This document shows positions 8,465 to 16,666 of a DNA stretch of 64,000 nucleotides, one piece after another. Under the pieces are notes generated by a model. That model ran no database searches. It saw only the letters and a program-made list of their open reading frames with translations, and was not told where the DNA came from. The DNA comes from Phenylobacterium sp. (lineage in GTDB: Bacteria > Pseudomonadota > Alphaproteobacteria > Caulobacterales > Caulobacteraceae). Within the stretch, counting starts at the first letter, position 1; every line of letters begins with the position of its first letter. The stretch covers positions 62,001-126,000 of the forward strand of contig NZ_JAHBYD010000011.1 in assembly GCF_019636135.1 (NCBI RefSeq), read 5' to 3'. The position numbers and the translations under genes are program-made.

Positions 8465-9625
8465 ATGAGCTTCTTCTCCAACGAGGCGGTGAACCGCCTC
8501 AACCTGCATTCGGGCATCCAGACGCTGGCCCAGGAGGCCGGCGGCATCTTCATCCTCGTCTTCCTGCTGCGGGCCGGCGTGCCGGCGCCGCTGGTGCTCT
8601 GCTCGATGGCGGCCATGACCGCCGGGCGCTTCATCCTGCGGCCGTTCGTGCTGCCGTTCGCGCGGCGCTTCGGGCTGCGCGCCACCCTGGTGCTGGGCAC
8701 GGTGCTGGAGGCGGCGGTCTTCCCGATCCTGCCCTTCGTGCAGGGCGTGGACGGGGCCTTCCTGGCCGTGGTGCTGGTGAGCCCGGTCGGCAGCGTCCTC
8801 TACTGGACCTGCTACCATGCCTACTTCGCCGCGGTCGGCGACGCGGAGCACCGGGGCGGCCAGGTGGCGGTGCGCACCGCGCTGATGGCGCTGATCGGCG
8901 TCGTGGCGCCGCTGCTGGGCGCCTGGGCCCTGGCGGCGGGCGGGCCGTGGCTGGCCTTCCCGGCGGCGGGCGTGGTCCAGGTGCTGGCCGCCGCGCCGCT
9001 GCTGGGCGCGCCCAGGGTGGCGGTGGCGCACGAGGCGCCGGGCGGCTTCCGCGCCGCCCGGTTCGGCGCGGCGCTGATGGCCTGCGACGGGATCTTCGCC
9101 GGCGGCTACCACTACGTCTGGCAGGTGGCGCTGTTCATCGCGCTGGGCCAGAGCTTCACGGCCTACGGCGGGGCCATGGCGCTGGCGGCGCTGGCGGGCA
9201 GCGTCTTCAGCCTCTGGATCGGCAGGCACATCGACGCCGGCCGGGGCCGCTCGGCCATCGTGATCGCCTTCGCGATCGCGGCGGGCGTGCTGCTGCTGCG
9301 GGGCGTGAGCCTGGGGTCGCCCTGGCTGGCGGTCGCGGCCAACGCCCTGGGCGCGCTGGTGGTGGCGGTGTGGATCCCGGCGCTGATGGCTCCGATCTAC
9401 AACCTCGCCAAGGCGTCCCCCTGCCCGTTGCGCTTCAGCGTGGCGACCGAGGGCGGCTGGGACATCGGCTGCGGCGCCTCGTGCCTGGCGGGCGCGGCGA
9501 TCGTGGCGGGCGGGGCGACCTACGCCGCGCCGATCCTGATCGGCCTGGCGGGCGCGGTGATGGCCTTCACCCTGCTATGGCGGCGCTACGGGCGGCTGGA
9601 GGCGGCGCCGGCGCGGCGCGGGTGA
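8465..9625 (+). CDS. MFS-type membrane transporter
   Basis: 386 residues with about twelve hydrophobic helices. It starts MSFFSNEAVNRLNLHSGIQ, without a signal peptide, and has an MFS-like loop RFILRPFVLPFARRFGLRA between helices 2 and 3. The substrate is not recognisable. A second, sequence-distinct MFS gene follows about 180 nt downstream on the same strand. ATG 8465 was chosen because upstream in-frame codons read as non-membrane, non-conserved sequence. Confidence 0.75.
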   Translation: MSFFSNEAVNRLNLHSGIQTLAQEAGGIFILVFLLRAGVPAPLVLCSMAAMTAGRFILRPFVLPFARRFGLRATLVLGTVLEAAVFPILPFVQGVDGAFLAVVLVSPVGSVLYWTCYHAYFAAVGDAEHRGGQVAVRTALMALIGVVAPLLGAWALAAGGPWLAFPAAGVVQVLAAAPLLGAPRVAVAHEAPGGFRAARFGAALMACDGIFAGGYHYVWQVALFIALGQSFTAYGGAMALAALAGSVFSLWIGRHIDAGRGRSAIVIAFAIAAGVLLLRGVSLGSPWLAVAANALGALVVAVWIPALMAPIYNLAKASPCPLRFSVATEGGWDIGCGASCLAGAAIVAGGATYAAPILIGLAGAVMAFTLLWRRYGRLEAAPARRG

Positions 9626-9804
9626 GGCCTGCTCCGGAGGCGCGTTTCCGGCTGCTCGCGAAAGGGCTTCCCACGATCCCCGGCGGCGCTCTAGCATTGC
9701 CTACGGCCGGTTCGCATACGCACCCGACCTTCTGAAATCCGCCACCTGACGAAGGGGGCCGGGGACGCGGGGGCGGCAGACCCGGCGCCAGCGGCCGGAG
9801 AAGC

Positions 9805-11133
9805 TTGGACGCCAAGGTCGAGGAAACCGAAGACGCCACCCTGGTGGCCGCCCAGGAAGGCGACGACCTGGCCGTGCGCGAGGCGGCCTACGAGAAGTTC
9901 GTCTGGGACAACCTGAAGCGCAACTACCTCGGCAACTACCTGCACGGCATGCTGGGGATGACCGGCTTCCGCCTCGTGAACGCCCCGACGTTCCTGCCCG
10001 CCTACCTGCACGCCGTCTCGGGCTCGAACGCCATCGTGGGCCTGGGCCTGGCGCTGCAGCAACTGGGCGGGGTGATCTCGCCGATCTTCGGCGCGACCAA
10101 GGTCGAGCACCGCACCAAGGTGATGCCGGCGGCGATGTGGATGGGCAGCCTGGGCCGCGTGGCGATCCTCTGCATGGCGCTGTCGGGCTGGTTCCTGAAG
10201 GGCCAGGCGCTGGTCTGGGCGCTGCTGTTCTTCATCCTGATGTTCGGCGTCTTCATGGGCGCCCAGCGGGTGGTGTTCAGCCTCCTGATGTCGAAGGTGA
10301 TCCCGATCAGCCGGCGCGGCCGGCTGCAGGCGTGGCGCAACGCCACCGGCGGCGCGATCGCCGCCGTGCTGGCCTGGGCGGCGGGGGTCTACTTCATCGA
10401 GCCGAACCTGTTCGGGAACGGCTATTCGACCACCTTCGTCTTCGCCTTCGTGCTGACCAGCCTGGGGCTCTCGGCGTTGCAGATCCTGCTGCGCGAGCCC
10501 GAACCGCCGACGGTCAGGCCCCGGTCCCGCTTCCGCGACCGGCTGCGCGAGTTCCCGGCGCTGATCGCCCAGGACCACGCCTATGGCTGGTTCCTGGTGG
10601 TGCAGATGCTGGCCACCTCGGCGCGGATCGCGACGCCGTTCTACATCCTCTACGTCGGCAAGGTGATCGGCGCCGACGGGGCGACGCTGGGCCTGCTCTC
10701 GTTCGCGTTCCTGGGCGCGGACACGGCCTCGAACCTCGTCTGGGGCTACCTCGGCGACAAGTCGGGGTTCCGGCTGGTGCTGGTGATGGCCCTGGTCGGC
10801 TGGGTGGCGGCGACGCTGATGCTGCTCAACCTGCACACCGTGCCCTCGATCTTCGCGTCGTTCGCCGTGCTGGGCGCCTCGCTCAGCGGCTACATGATGG
10901 CCGCCCAGACCATGATCCTGGAGTTCGGCAGCCGCGACGACCTGCCGATGCGCATCGCCGTCTCGGCGACCGCGGAGAGCATCACCGCCACCGCCGGCCC
11001 GCTGATCGGCGGCCTCGTCGCCGAAGCCTACGGCTACGACATCGTGTTCATGGCTTCGCTGGGCTTCCTGGCGTCGGCCTTCATCATCCTCGTCCTCGCC
11101 GTGCGCGATCCGCGGACCCGCCGCCTCGCCTGA
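9805..11133 (+). CDS. MFS transporter with soluble N-terminal segment
   Basis: 442 residues. The first 40 or so are acidic and soluble (MDAKVEETEDATLVAAQEGD), followed by about twelve membrane helices. A basic loop, SRRGRLQAWRNATGG, sits near helix 5 and recalls MFS proteins annotated as permeases of unknown substrate. The start is TTG 9805 with GGAG 9797-9800 a few bases upstream; there is no earlier ATG in frame. Together with the preceding gene it may form a transporter pair, but they are not close copies of each other. Confidence 0.78.
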   Translation: MDAKVEETEDATLVAAQEGDDLAVREAAYEKFVWDNLKRNYLGNYLHGMLGMTGFRLVNAPTFLPAYLHAVSGSNAIVGLGLALQQLGGVISPIFGATKVEHRTKVMPAAMWMGSLGRVAILCMALSGWFLKGQALVWALLFFILMFGVFMGAQRVVFSLLMSKVIPISRRGRLQAWRNATGGAIAAVLAWAAGVYFIEPNLFGNGYSTTFVFAFVLTSLGLSALQILLREPEPPTVRPRSRFRDRLREFPALIAQDHAYGWFLVVQMLATSARIATPFYILYVGKVIGADGATLGLLSFAFLGADTASNLVWGYLGDKSGFRLVLVMALVGWVAATLMLLNLHTVPSIFASFAVLGASLSGYMMAAQTMILEFGSRDDLPMRIAVSATAESITATAGPLIGGLVAEAYGYDIVFMASLGFLASAFIILVLAVRDPRTRRLA

Positions 11134-11208
11134 CGCCCTCGTTCCCGGGAGCCGCCGGCGGGCAGCGCCGGGCTTGAGCCCGGCCGATTCCCCTGCCCTC
11201 ATCGCGGG

Positions 11209-11712
11209 ATGAGCGGTCGACCCGTCGAGTTCCGGACCCATGCCGCGCTGTGGGGCGGCGCGCTGATCGCCGGGGCCTGCGGCCTGCTCGCGCTCGCCGT
11301 CGGCGCCGCGACGTTGCAGATGGTGCTGTTCCCGGCCCCCGGCGCCCCAGCCCACGGCTGGCTCCCGCTCCTTCCGACGCTGGCGGCCGCGGGCGTCGCC
11401 GCCTGGTGGGGGACCCGCCTGTTCCGGATCGGGCATGCCGGCCTCAAGGCCGCCCGCGGCGTCGAGCGGGACCGCCTGGACGTCGTCGCCTCGACGGCGA
11501 CGGCGGGTGTCGGCGCCCTGATCGCGCTCGCGGCCTCGGCCGTCACGGTCCGTGTCGCGGTCTCGGGCGTGCAGGGCCTGCTGCGGCCCCGCGCCTTCGA
11601 CGCCGGGGCCGGGGTCCTGTGGCTTGCGCTGGCGCTCGGCGTGGGCGCCACGGCCGCCCTGATCGGCGGGCGGATCGCATGGAGCGGGCTGCGGCGGCTG
11701 CGGGAACGCTAG
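11209..11712 (+). CDS. hypothetical four-helix membrane protein
   Basis: 167 residues with four clear hydrophobic segments: around residues 13-35, 48-65, 88-110 and 125-148. The loops between are short and Arg-rich, as in HAGLKAARGVERDRLD. No catalytic motif is visible. I do not recognise the family. It lies alone between an MFS gene and the ammonium transporter gene, on the same strand as both. Confidence 0.6.
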   Translation: MSGRPVEFRTHAALWGGALIAGACGLLALAVGAATLQMVLFPAPGAPAHGWLPLLPTLAAAGVAAWWGTRLFRIGHAGLKAARGVERDRLDVVASTATAGVGALIALAASAVTVRVAVSGVQGLLRPRAFDAGAGVLWLALALGVGATAALIGGRIAWSGLRRLRER

Positions 11713-11953
11713 TATCCGTAATCGATGCCAGATGGCATGGCCGGCGCGGCAGGCCGGCGCCGCGCGATTGCACAGATTTTCAGCGTTTGCTGCCGAGAAA
11801 ACCAGCGTTCCGGCGGATGAGCGCAGCGTCAAGCCGACGCCCGTCCGTTGGGCGGTCGACCGCCCGACTGCCCAGACCCTATGCAGTCGATGCCCGGCGC
11901 ATGGGCAGATCGGCGGCCCAACCGTCGGCGGCGCGGGCGAAGGGGACGACGCG

Positions 11954-13261
11954 ATGCGCCGAGCACCAGGGCTGGCCGGACTTTCGACGCTCATTTTCGC
12001 GGCAGGCGGGGGCGCGGCCTTCGCACAGGACGCCGCGGCGGCCGCGCCGCCCCCGACCGATCCGGGCAACACCGCCTGGATCCTGGCCGCGACGGCGCTG
12101 GTGCTGTTCATGACCTTGCCGGGCCTGGCGCTGTTCTATGCGGGCCTGGTGCGCGCCAAGAACGCGCTGAGCGTGATGATGCATTGCGTGGCCATCGCCT
12201 GCCTCGCGTCGGTGGTGTGGCTGCTGGGCGGCTACAGCCTGTCGTTCTCCGGGACCAACCCCCTCATCGGAGACCTGGCCAGGTTCGGCCTGCCGGGCGG
12301 GCGCGAGACGGTGAGCGGGACCCTGCCCGAGACGGTGTTCTTCGCCTTCCAGATGGCGTTCGCCATCATCACGCCCGGCCTGATCGTCGGCGCCTATGTC
12401 GAGCGGATCAGGTTCGGCGCGGTCCTGCTCTTCTCCGGCCTCTGGCTGCTGCTGGTCTACGCGCCGGTGTGCCACTGGGTGTGGGGCGGCGGCTGGCTGG
12501 CCGGGATGCACGTGATGGACTACGCTGGCGGCCTGGTGGTGCATGCCACGGCCGGCGTCTCGTCGCTGGTCGCCGTGGCGATGCTGGGCCCGCGCGACGG
12601 CTTCCCGCGCGACCTGCATCCGCCGCACAACCCCGGCATGACGATGATGGGCGCCGGCATGCTGTGGGTCGGCTGGTACGGCTTCAACGCCGGCTCGGCG
12701 CTGGCGGCCGACGCGGCGGCCGGCTCGGCGCTGGTGGCGACCCACCTCTCGGCGGCGACCGCGGGGCTCACCTGGGCGCTGATCGAGCAGATCAGGTTCA
12801 AGCGCTCCAGCATGATCGGGGTGGTGACCGGCGTGGTGGCGGGCCTCGCCACCGTGACCCCGGCGTCGGGGTTCGTAGGCCCCGTGGGCGGCGTGGTGCT
12901 GGGCGCGCTCGCCAGCCTGATCTGCTTCCACGCGGTCGAGCTGGTGAAGGGCCGCGCCAAGCTGGACGACAGCCTCGACGTCTTCGCCGTGCATGGGGTG
13001 GGCGGCATCCTGGGGACGCTGCTGGTGGCCGTGCTGGCGTCGCCGATGTTCGGCGGCGCGGGCTACGCCGAGGGCATGGGCATGGGCGCGCAGGCCGGCG
13101 TGCAGGTGATCGGCGTCGCAGCCGTCTGCGCCTGGTCGGCCGTGGCCTCGGCGGCGATCCTGCTGGTGTGCAAGTTCACCGTGGGGCTGCGCGCCTCGCC
13201 CGAAGCCATCGAGGACGGCCTCGACCTGTCGACCCACGGCGAGCGGGCGTATCAGAGCTGA
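11954..13261 (+). CDS. amt: ammonium transporter, Amt family
   Basis: 435 residues with an N-terminal signal-like segment ending AFAQ, then eleven membrane helices. Family landmarks are GLALFYAGLVRAKNALSVMM, MDYAGGLVVHATAGVSSL (with the pore-lining first His) and FAVHGVGGILGTLL (second pore His). It brings ammonium into the cell as a trimer. Amt genes usually sit beside glnK/glnB, which would regulate the channel; none is present in this window. ATG 11954 was chosen because AGGGGA lies about 8 nt upstream and the signal peptide starts there. It ends just before a composite inverted repeat. Confidence 0.93.
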   Translation: MRRAPGLAGLSTLIFAAGGGAAFAQDAAAAAPPPTDPGNTAWILAATALVLFMTLPGLALFYAGLVRAKNALSVMMHCVAIACLASVVWLLGGYSLSFSGTNPLIGDLARFGLPGGRETVSGTLPETVFFAFQMAFAIITPGLIVGAYVERIRFGAVLLFSGLWLLLVYAPVCHWVWGGGWLAGMHVMDYAGGLVVHATAGVSSLVAVAMLGPRDGFPRDLHPPHNPGMTMMGAGMLWVGWYGFNAGSALAADAAAGSALVATHLSAATAGLTWALIEQIRFKRSSMIGVVTGVVAGLATVTPASGFVGPVGGVVLGALASLICFHAVELVKGRAKLDDSLDVFAVHGVGGILGTLLVAVLASPMFGGAGYAEGMGMGAQAGVQVIGVAAVCAWSAVASAAILLVCKFTVGLRASPEAIEDGLDLSTHGERAYQS

Positions 13262-13408
13262 CCTTCCCTCCCCTTCATGGGGAGGGACAGGCCGCGCCAG
13301 CGGCCAGGGTGGGGAAGTGTGGGGCGTGAACTGAGAGGGCGGGGATGATCTAGGTTTCCCCACCCTGCTCGCCTCGCGGCGAGCTGTCCCTCCCCTGAAG
13401 GGGAGGGA
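13262..13408. repeat. composite inverted-repeat element, family A copy 1
   Basis: The left half carries a hairpin CCCTCCCC/GGGGAGGG (13266-13286), a second hairpin GGCCGC/GCGGCC (13290-13305) and AGGGTGGGGAAG. After a variable centre (about 13318-13354) the right half has TTCCCCACCCT and ends TCCCTCCCC...GGGGAGGGA. The two halves are inverted copies. The same arms with a different centre occur at 53958-54124. It lies between convergent amt and the leucine-dehydrogenase-like gene and may also act as a bidirectional terminator. Confidence 0.8.
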
Positions 13409-13411
13409 TGT

Positions 13412-14488
13412 TCAGGCGGCGGCCTGCTTGCGCGGGGCGCCGAGGATGCGGGCGCGGGCGATCTCGTTCGCCACCTCGTGGGTCGGGCGGCGCTCGGTCC
13501 GGGCCTGCTCCAGCACCTCTTCCAGGGTGAGCGCGAGGCGGTCCAGCTTGGCGTCGACCCAGGCCGGGTCGAAGGCTTCGCCGCGGTCCAGGGCGCGGAT
13601 CTCGCCCGCCACGTTGATGATGCCGCCGCCGTTGATGACGTAGTCCGGCGCATAGAGGATGCCGCGGCGGTGCAGCTCCAGGCCCGCCTGCGCATCGGCG
13701 AGCTGGTTGTTGGCGCCGCCGGCGACGATGCGGGCGCGGAGGCGCGGCAGGGTGTCGAGGCTGACCGCCCCGCCCAGGGCGCAGGGGGCGAAGACGTCGA
13801 CGTCGGCGTCGAAGATCGCCGAGGGGGCCACCATCTGGGCGTCGGTCTCGGCGGCGACGCGGCGCAGCGCCTCGCCGTTCACGTCGGTCAGCACCAGCCT
13901 GGCGCCGGCGGCGTGCAGCTTCTTCGCCAGGTAGCCGCCTACGTTGCCCACGCCCTGGATCGCCACGCGCACGCCGTCGAGGTCGCGCTTGAGCGCCCGC
14001 TGCACGCACAGGCGCACGCCGCGGAAGACACCCTCGGCGGTGACCGGGCTGGGATCGCCCGAGGCCGCGTCATGGCCCTCGAGGCCGGCGACGTAGCGGG
14101 TATGCCTGCGGGCGTGCTGCAGGTCGTGGACCGAGACGCCGACGTCCTCGGCGGTCCAGTACTTGCCGCCCACGTCCTCGACCGCGCGGCCGAAGGCTTC
14201 GAACAGCGCGGGCGTCTTCTGGGTGCGGCTGTCGCCGATGATCACGCTCTTGCCGCCGCCCAGCTCCAGGTCGGCCATGGCGTTCTTGTACGACATCGCC
14301 CGGCTGAGCTTCAGGGCGTCGTCCAGGGCCTCGGCGGCGCTGGCGTAGGGCCACATGCGGCAGCCGCCGGCGGCCGGGCCGCGGGCCGTCGAGTGGACGG
14401 CGATGATGCACTTCAGGCCGGATTTTTCGTCCGAGAAGGCGTGGACGCCCTCGTGACCCTCGAAAGCCGGAGAATCGAACAAGGTCAT
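13412..14488 (-). CDS. Glu/Leu/Phe/Val dehydrogenase, leucine dehydrogenase-like
   Basis: 358 residues, the size of leucine and phenylalanine dehydrogenases. GPAAGGCRMWPY and SYKNAMADLELGGGKSVI hold the substrate-binding Gly-rich loop and the catalytic lysines; the NAD-binding motif is GVGNVGGYLAKKL. It should interconvert branched-chain amino acids and their 2-oxo acids with NAD+. The 359-residue class and the ELGGGKSVI signature favour leucine dehydrogenase over the larger glutamate enzymes. It is convergent with amt, and the neighbour upstream on the same strand is a lipase-like lipoprotein gene. Confidence 0.87.
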   Translation of the reverse strand: MTLFDSPAFEGHEGVHAFSDEKSGLKCIIAVHSTARGPAAGGCRMWPYASAAEALDDALKLSRAMSYKNAMADLELGGGKSVIIGDSRTQKTPALFEAFGRAVEDVGGKYWTAEDVGVSVHDLQHARRHTRYVAGLEGHDAASGDPSPVTAEGVFRGVRLCVQRALKRDLDGVRVAIQGVGNVGGYLAKKLHAAGARLVLTDVNGEALRRVAAETDAQMVAPSAIFDADVDVFAPCALGGAVSLDTLPRLRARIVAGGANNQLADAQAGLELHRRGILYAPDYVINGGGIINVAGEIRALDRGEAFDPAWVDAKLDRLALTLEEVLEQARTERRPTHEVANEIARARILGAPRKQAAA

Positions 14489-14548
14489 GCCGTGAACCTT
14501 ACGTCCTGGGGGAGGATTTTCGCGCCATGTACGCCCAGCCGGGGCATC

Positions 14549-15571
14549 TCACAACCCCGCGGCGCGCCGTGACGCCTCCGGATGGGAGGTCGGCGCGCCG
14601 GGGATCGGCGGCGCGTTCGACGGGAGCGGCCCCTCGGGGTCGCGGATGAAGGCCAGGATGTCGCCGATCACCACCGCGCGCTGCCTGTCGCGGGTCAGCA
14701 GGTGATGGCCGGCGGCGTAGTAGGCGCTGCGGTCGGCGGGCTTCAGCCCCTTCACGGCCCTGAAGGCGGCGGTCTTGGGGATGATGTCGTCGTTGGCGCC
14801 GTAGAGGTAGATCGTCGGCACATGGTCGTCGCCGACGGCGGCGGCGGCGCGGTCCATCAGCTTGACGAGGCCGTAGAGCGTGTCCGAGCGGGCGCCCCAG
14901 ATCATCAGCTTGTCGCGGCCCATGGCGATGAGCTCTTCGCGGTTGTCGGTGGGGTAGATCCTGTCGGTCAGCCATTTCGGCGGCGTGTAGACCTTCGAGC
15001 CGGTGAAGTTCGCGGCCAGCCACAGTAGCGTCTTGTTCGGCAGCGGCTGCGACTTGAAGCCCCAGACACCGGGCGCCGAGAGGACCAGCCGGTCGGCGGC
15101 CGGCGGGTTGCCGGAGGCGAAGGCCAGCGCGGCGACCGAGCCGCCCATGCTCTCGCCGACCACGACGATCTTCGCGCCAGGATATTTTGCGCGCGCCAGG
15201 GCCACGACCGTGCGCAGGTCGTCGACCATCAGGTCCTGGCCGGCCCAGACGCCACGGCCCGGCGAGCGGCCGAAGCCGCGCTGGTCGTAGGCGATGGTGG
15301 TGACGCCCTCGGCCGCCAGCGCATCGCCCAGGAAGTGGAAGGCGTTGGCGTAGTCGTTCATGCCGTGCGCGGCCACGACGACCGCCCAGGGCTCGCCGGT
15401 CCTTGACGGCCAGGCGGAGAGGCCCAGCCGCGCGCCGTCGAACGAGATCACGTGGTCGGCGGCCAACTCCGCGCCCTTGAACCCGGCGGGCGGCGTGAGC
15501 GCCGCCTGGCGCAGCATCGGCGCGCAGGCGGAGAGCAGGAACAGGAGGGCGACGAGGACGAAACGCTGCAT
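14549..15571 (-). CDS. alpha/beta hydrolase lipoprotein, monoacylglycerol lipase-like
   Basis: 340 residues. The N-terminus is a lipoprotein signal with lipobox LSAC, placing the lipidated Cys at position 16. The core has the nucleophile elbow GESMGG with catalytic Ser 141, AYDQRGFGRSPG, and a C-terminal AAGHHLLTRD with the His. The layout matches serine hydrolases of the monoacylglycerol lipase/lysophospholipase L2 group. It is likely anchored in the outer or inner membrane facing the periplasm. The Asp of the triad is probably in GANDDIIPK. Confidence 0.85.
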   Translation of the reverse strand: MQRFVLVALLFLLSACAPMLRQAALTPPAGFKGAELAADHVISFDGARLGLSAWPSRTGEPWAVVVAAHGMNDYANAFHFLGDALAAEGVTTIAYDQRGFGRSPGRGVWAGQDLMVDDLRTVVALARAKYPGAKIVVVGESMGGSVAALAFASGNPPAADRLVLSAPGVWGFKSQPLPNKTLLWLAANFTGSKVYTPPKWLTDRIYPTDNREELIAMGRDKLMIWGARSDTLYGLVKLMDRAAAAVGDDHVPTIYLYGANDDIIPKTAAFRAVKGLKPADRSAYYAAGHHLLTRDRQRAVVIGDILAFIRDPEGPLPSNAPPIPGAPTSHPEASRRAAGL

Positions 15572-15625
15572 CTTGCCGACGATGTTAGGGACCGGCCGTT
15601 ACCCTTCCGAAAAGGCGGGCGCGTG

Positions 15626-15883
15626 TCAGCCGGTTTCGTCAGCGGCGGGAAGCCGCATCCGCCAGACGCCCTTGAAGTCGTCGGGGTCGGCGGGCTTGTT
15701 GTGGCGCAGGATCACGAGCCGGCCGGCGCGCGCGAGGCCCACGGCGGCCGGCCGCACCTTGCCGAGCTCGCGCCGCCAGCCCGCCGCGTCGACCGCGCGG
15801 GCCACGTCCTCGGGCGACACCGACTTGCCGGGCGCGACCTTGCCGAGCAGGTCGAAGATGGCGGCCTCGACTTCGGCGCTCAT
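15626..15883 (-). CDS. DUF3253 protein
   Basis: 85 residues. The sequence IFDLLGKVAPGKSVSPEDVARAV followed by VGLARAGRLVILRHNK and FKGVWRMRLP fits the DUF3253 winged-helix-like family. The function is unknown; small basic members may bind nucleic acid. The ATG at 15883 overlaps the stop of the PIN toxin gene in the ATGA arrangement, so it is translationally coupled to the toxin-antitoxin pair. Whether it belongs functionally to the pair is an open question. Confidence 0.8.
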   Translation of the reverse strand: MSAEVEAAIFDLLGKVAPGKSVSPEDVARAVDAAGWRRELGKVRPAAVGLARAGRLVILRHNKPADPDDFKGVWRMRLPAADETG

Positions 15884-16257
15884 CGGATGAACCTCAATTC
15901 GACCGGCAGGCCGAGATCACGCCACGGGCGGTCGGCGGTGAGGACCGGAACCCGCAGCCGCAACCCCAGCGCCAGGCAAAAGCGATCGGCGAGCGAGACA
16001 TTCTTTCGCGCAAGCTGCCAGAGAGACGCGACAATCGTGACGTCCTCGGCGATCAGGTGCGTCATGCTGAGCCCGGTCCGGAGGAGATCGCCGTGGACGT
16101 CGCCAGGGTTCATGCCCTGCAAGGCCGCCTTGCCCAGGCACTCCGCCAGGGTGACCGGCGACACCACGGCCTCCGCGATGTGGTCTTCGACCATCGACCA
16201 GCCCACCTCCCGCTTCACGAGCGCAAGGATCGCCGAGGCGTCGAGAACGACCTTCAT
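15880..16257 (-). CDS. vapC: PIN-domain ribonuclease toxin, VapC/FitB type
   Basis: 125 residues, standard for VapC. The acidic active site is visible: Asp 6 in VVLDASAIL, Glu in SPVTLAECLGKA, Asp in SLADRFCLALG and Asp in LTADRPW. It should be a Mg-dependent endoribonuclease, usually acting on tRNA or rRNA. The start codon lies inside the stop of the upstream antitoxin gene (ATGA), and the stop overlaps the next gene in the same way. ATG 16257 gives MKVVLDASA, the usual PIN N-terminus; longer frames upstream are the antitoxin read in another frame. Confidence 0.88.
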   Translation of the reverse strand: MKVVLDASAILALVKREVGWSMVEDHIAEAVVSPVTLAECLGKAALQGMNPGDVHGDLLRTGLSMTHLIAEDVTIVASLWQLARKNVSLADRFCLALGLRLRVPVLTADRPWRDLGLPVELRFIR

Positions 16258-16634
16258 CGCGGCGGCGTGCGCGACAGGACGAACGCCTCGAGGGTGTCGG
16301 GCGTCGCTTCGAATCGCTCGAGACGCGCCATCCAGTCCAGGCGCTCGGCGTCCGTGACGCGGCCATCTTCCCACGCCGCCTCCAGCCGCCTCTCGGCGAG
16401 GAAGGCGTCCGTGGACGACCAGCCGTCCGGAGTCTTGGACAGGGCGCCCACGGCCTCGCTCATCCGGTGCAGCCGCGCGATGGCTGCGCGGCGTTGCTCG
16501 TCCGTCGGCCGGTCCACCGCCCGCGCGAGCAGTTCACGAACCTCCGCCTCGACCGAGCGGCGATGCTCGGCAGCGCGGCGGCGCAGCGCGTCATGGACGT
16601 CGTCCGGTAGATCGCGAACGGTCAGGGTGGCCAT
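16254..16634 (-). CDS. vapB: ribbon-helix-helix antitoxin, VapB/FitA type
   Basis: 126 residues. The first 45 (MATLTVRDLPDDVHDALRRR and the following helix) form an Arc-type ribbon-helix-helix DNA-binding domain as in FitA antitoxins. The remainder is longer than usual (typical antitoxins are 70-85 residues) and contains GRVTDAERLDWMARLERFE, which likely wraps the toxin. The complex should repress its own promoter by binding the palindrome that covers the start codon. The distance to the acyl-CoA dehydrogenase stop upstream is only 32 nt. Confidence 0.85.
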   Translation of the reverse strand: MATLTVRDLPDDVHDALRRRAAEHRRSVEAEVRELLARAVDRPTDEQRRAAIARLHRMSEAVGALSKTPDGWSSTDAFLAERRLEAAWEDGRVTDAERLDWMARLERFEATPDTLEAFVLSRTPPR

Positions 16635-16660
16635 GATAGCAATGCTAGCATTGCTATCAT
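16633..16660. promoter_or_regulatory. 28-bp perfect palindrome, probable vapBC operator
   Basis: The half-site ATGATAGCAATGCT is followed directly by its exact reverse complement, with no spacer. The leftmost bases include the vapB start codon on the minus strand. Perfect palindromes at this place are the typical binding site of ribbon-helix-helix antitoxins. It is AT-rich against the surrounding sequence. The sequence is seen; its role as operator is inferred from position. Confidence 0.8.
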
Positions 16661-16666
16661 CGATTG

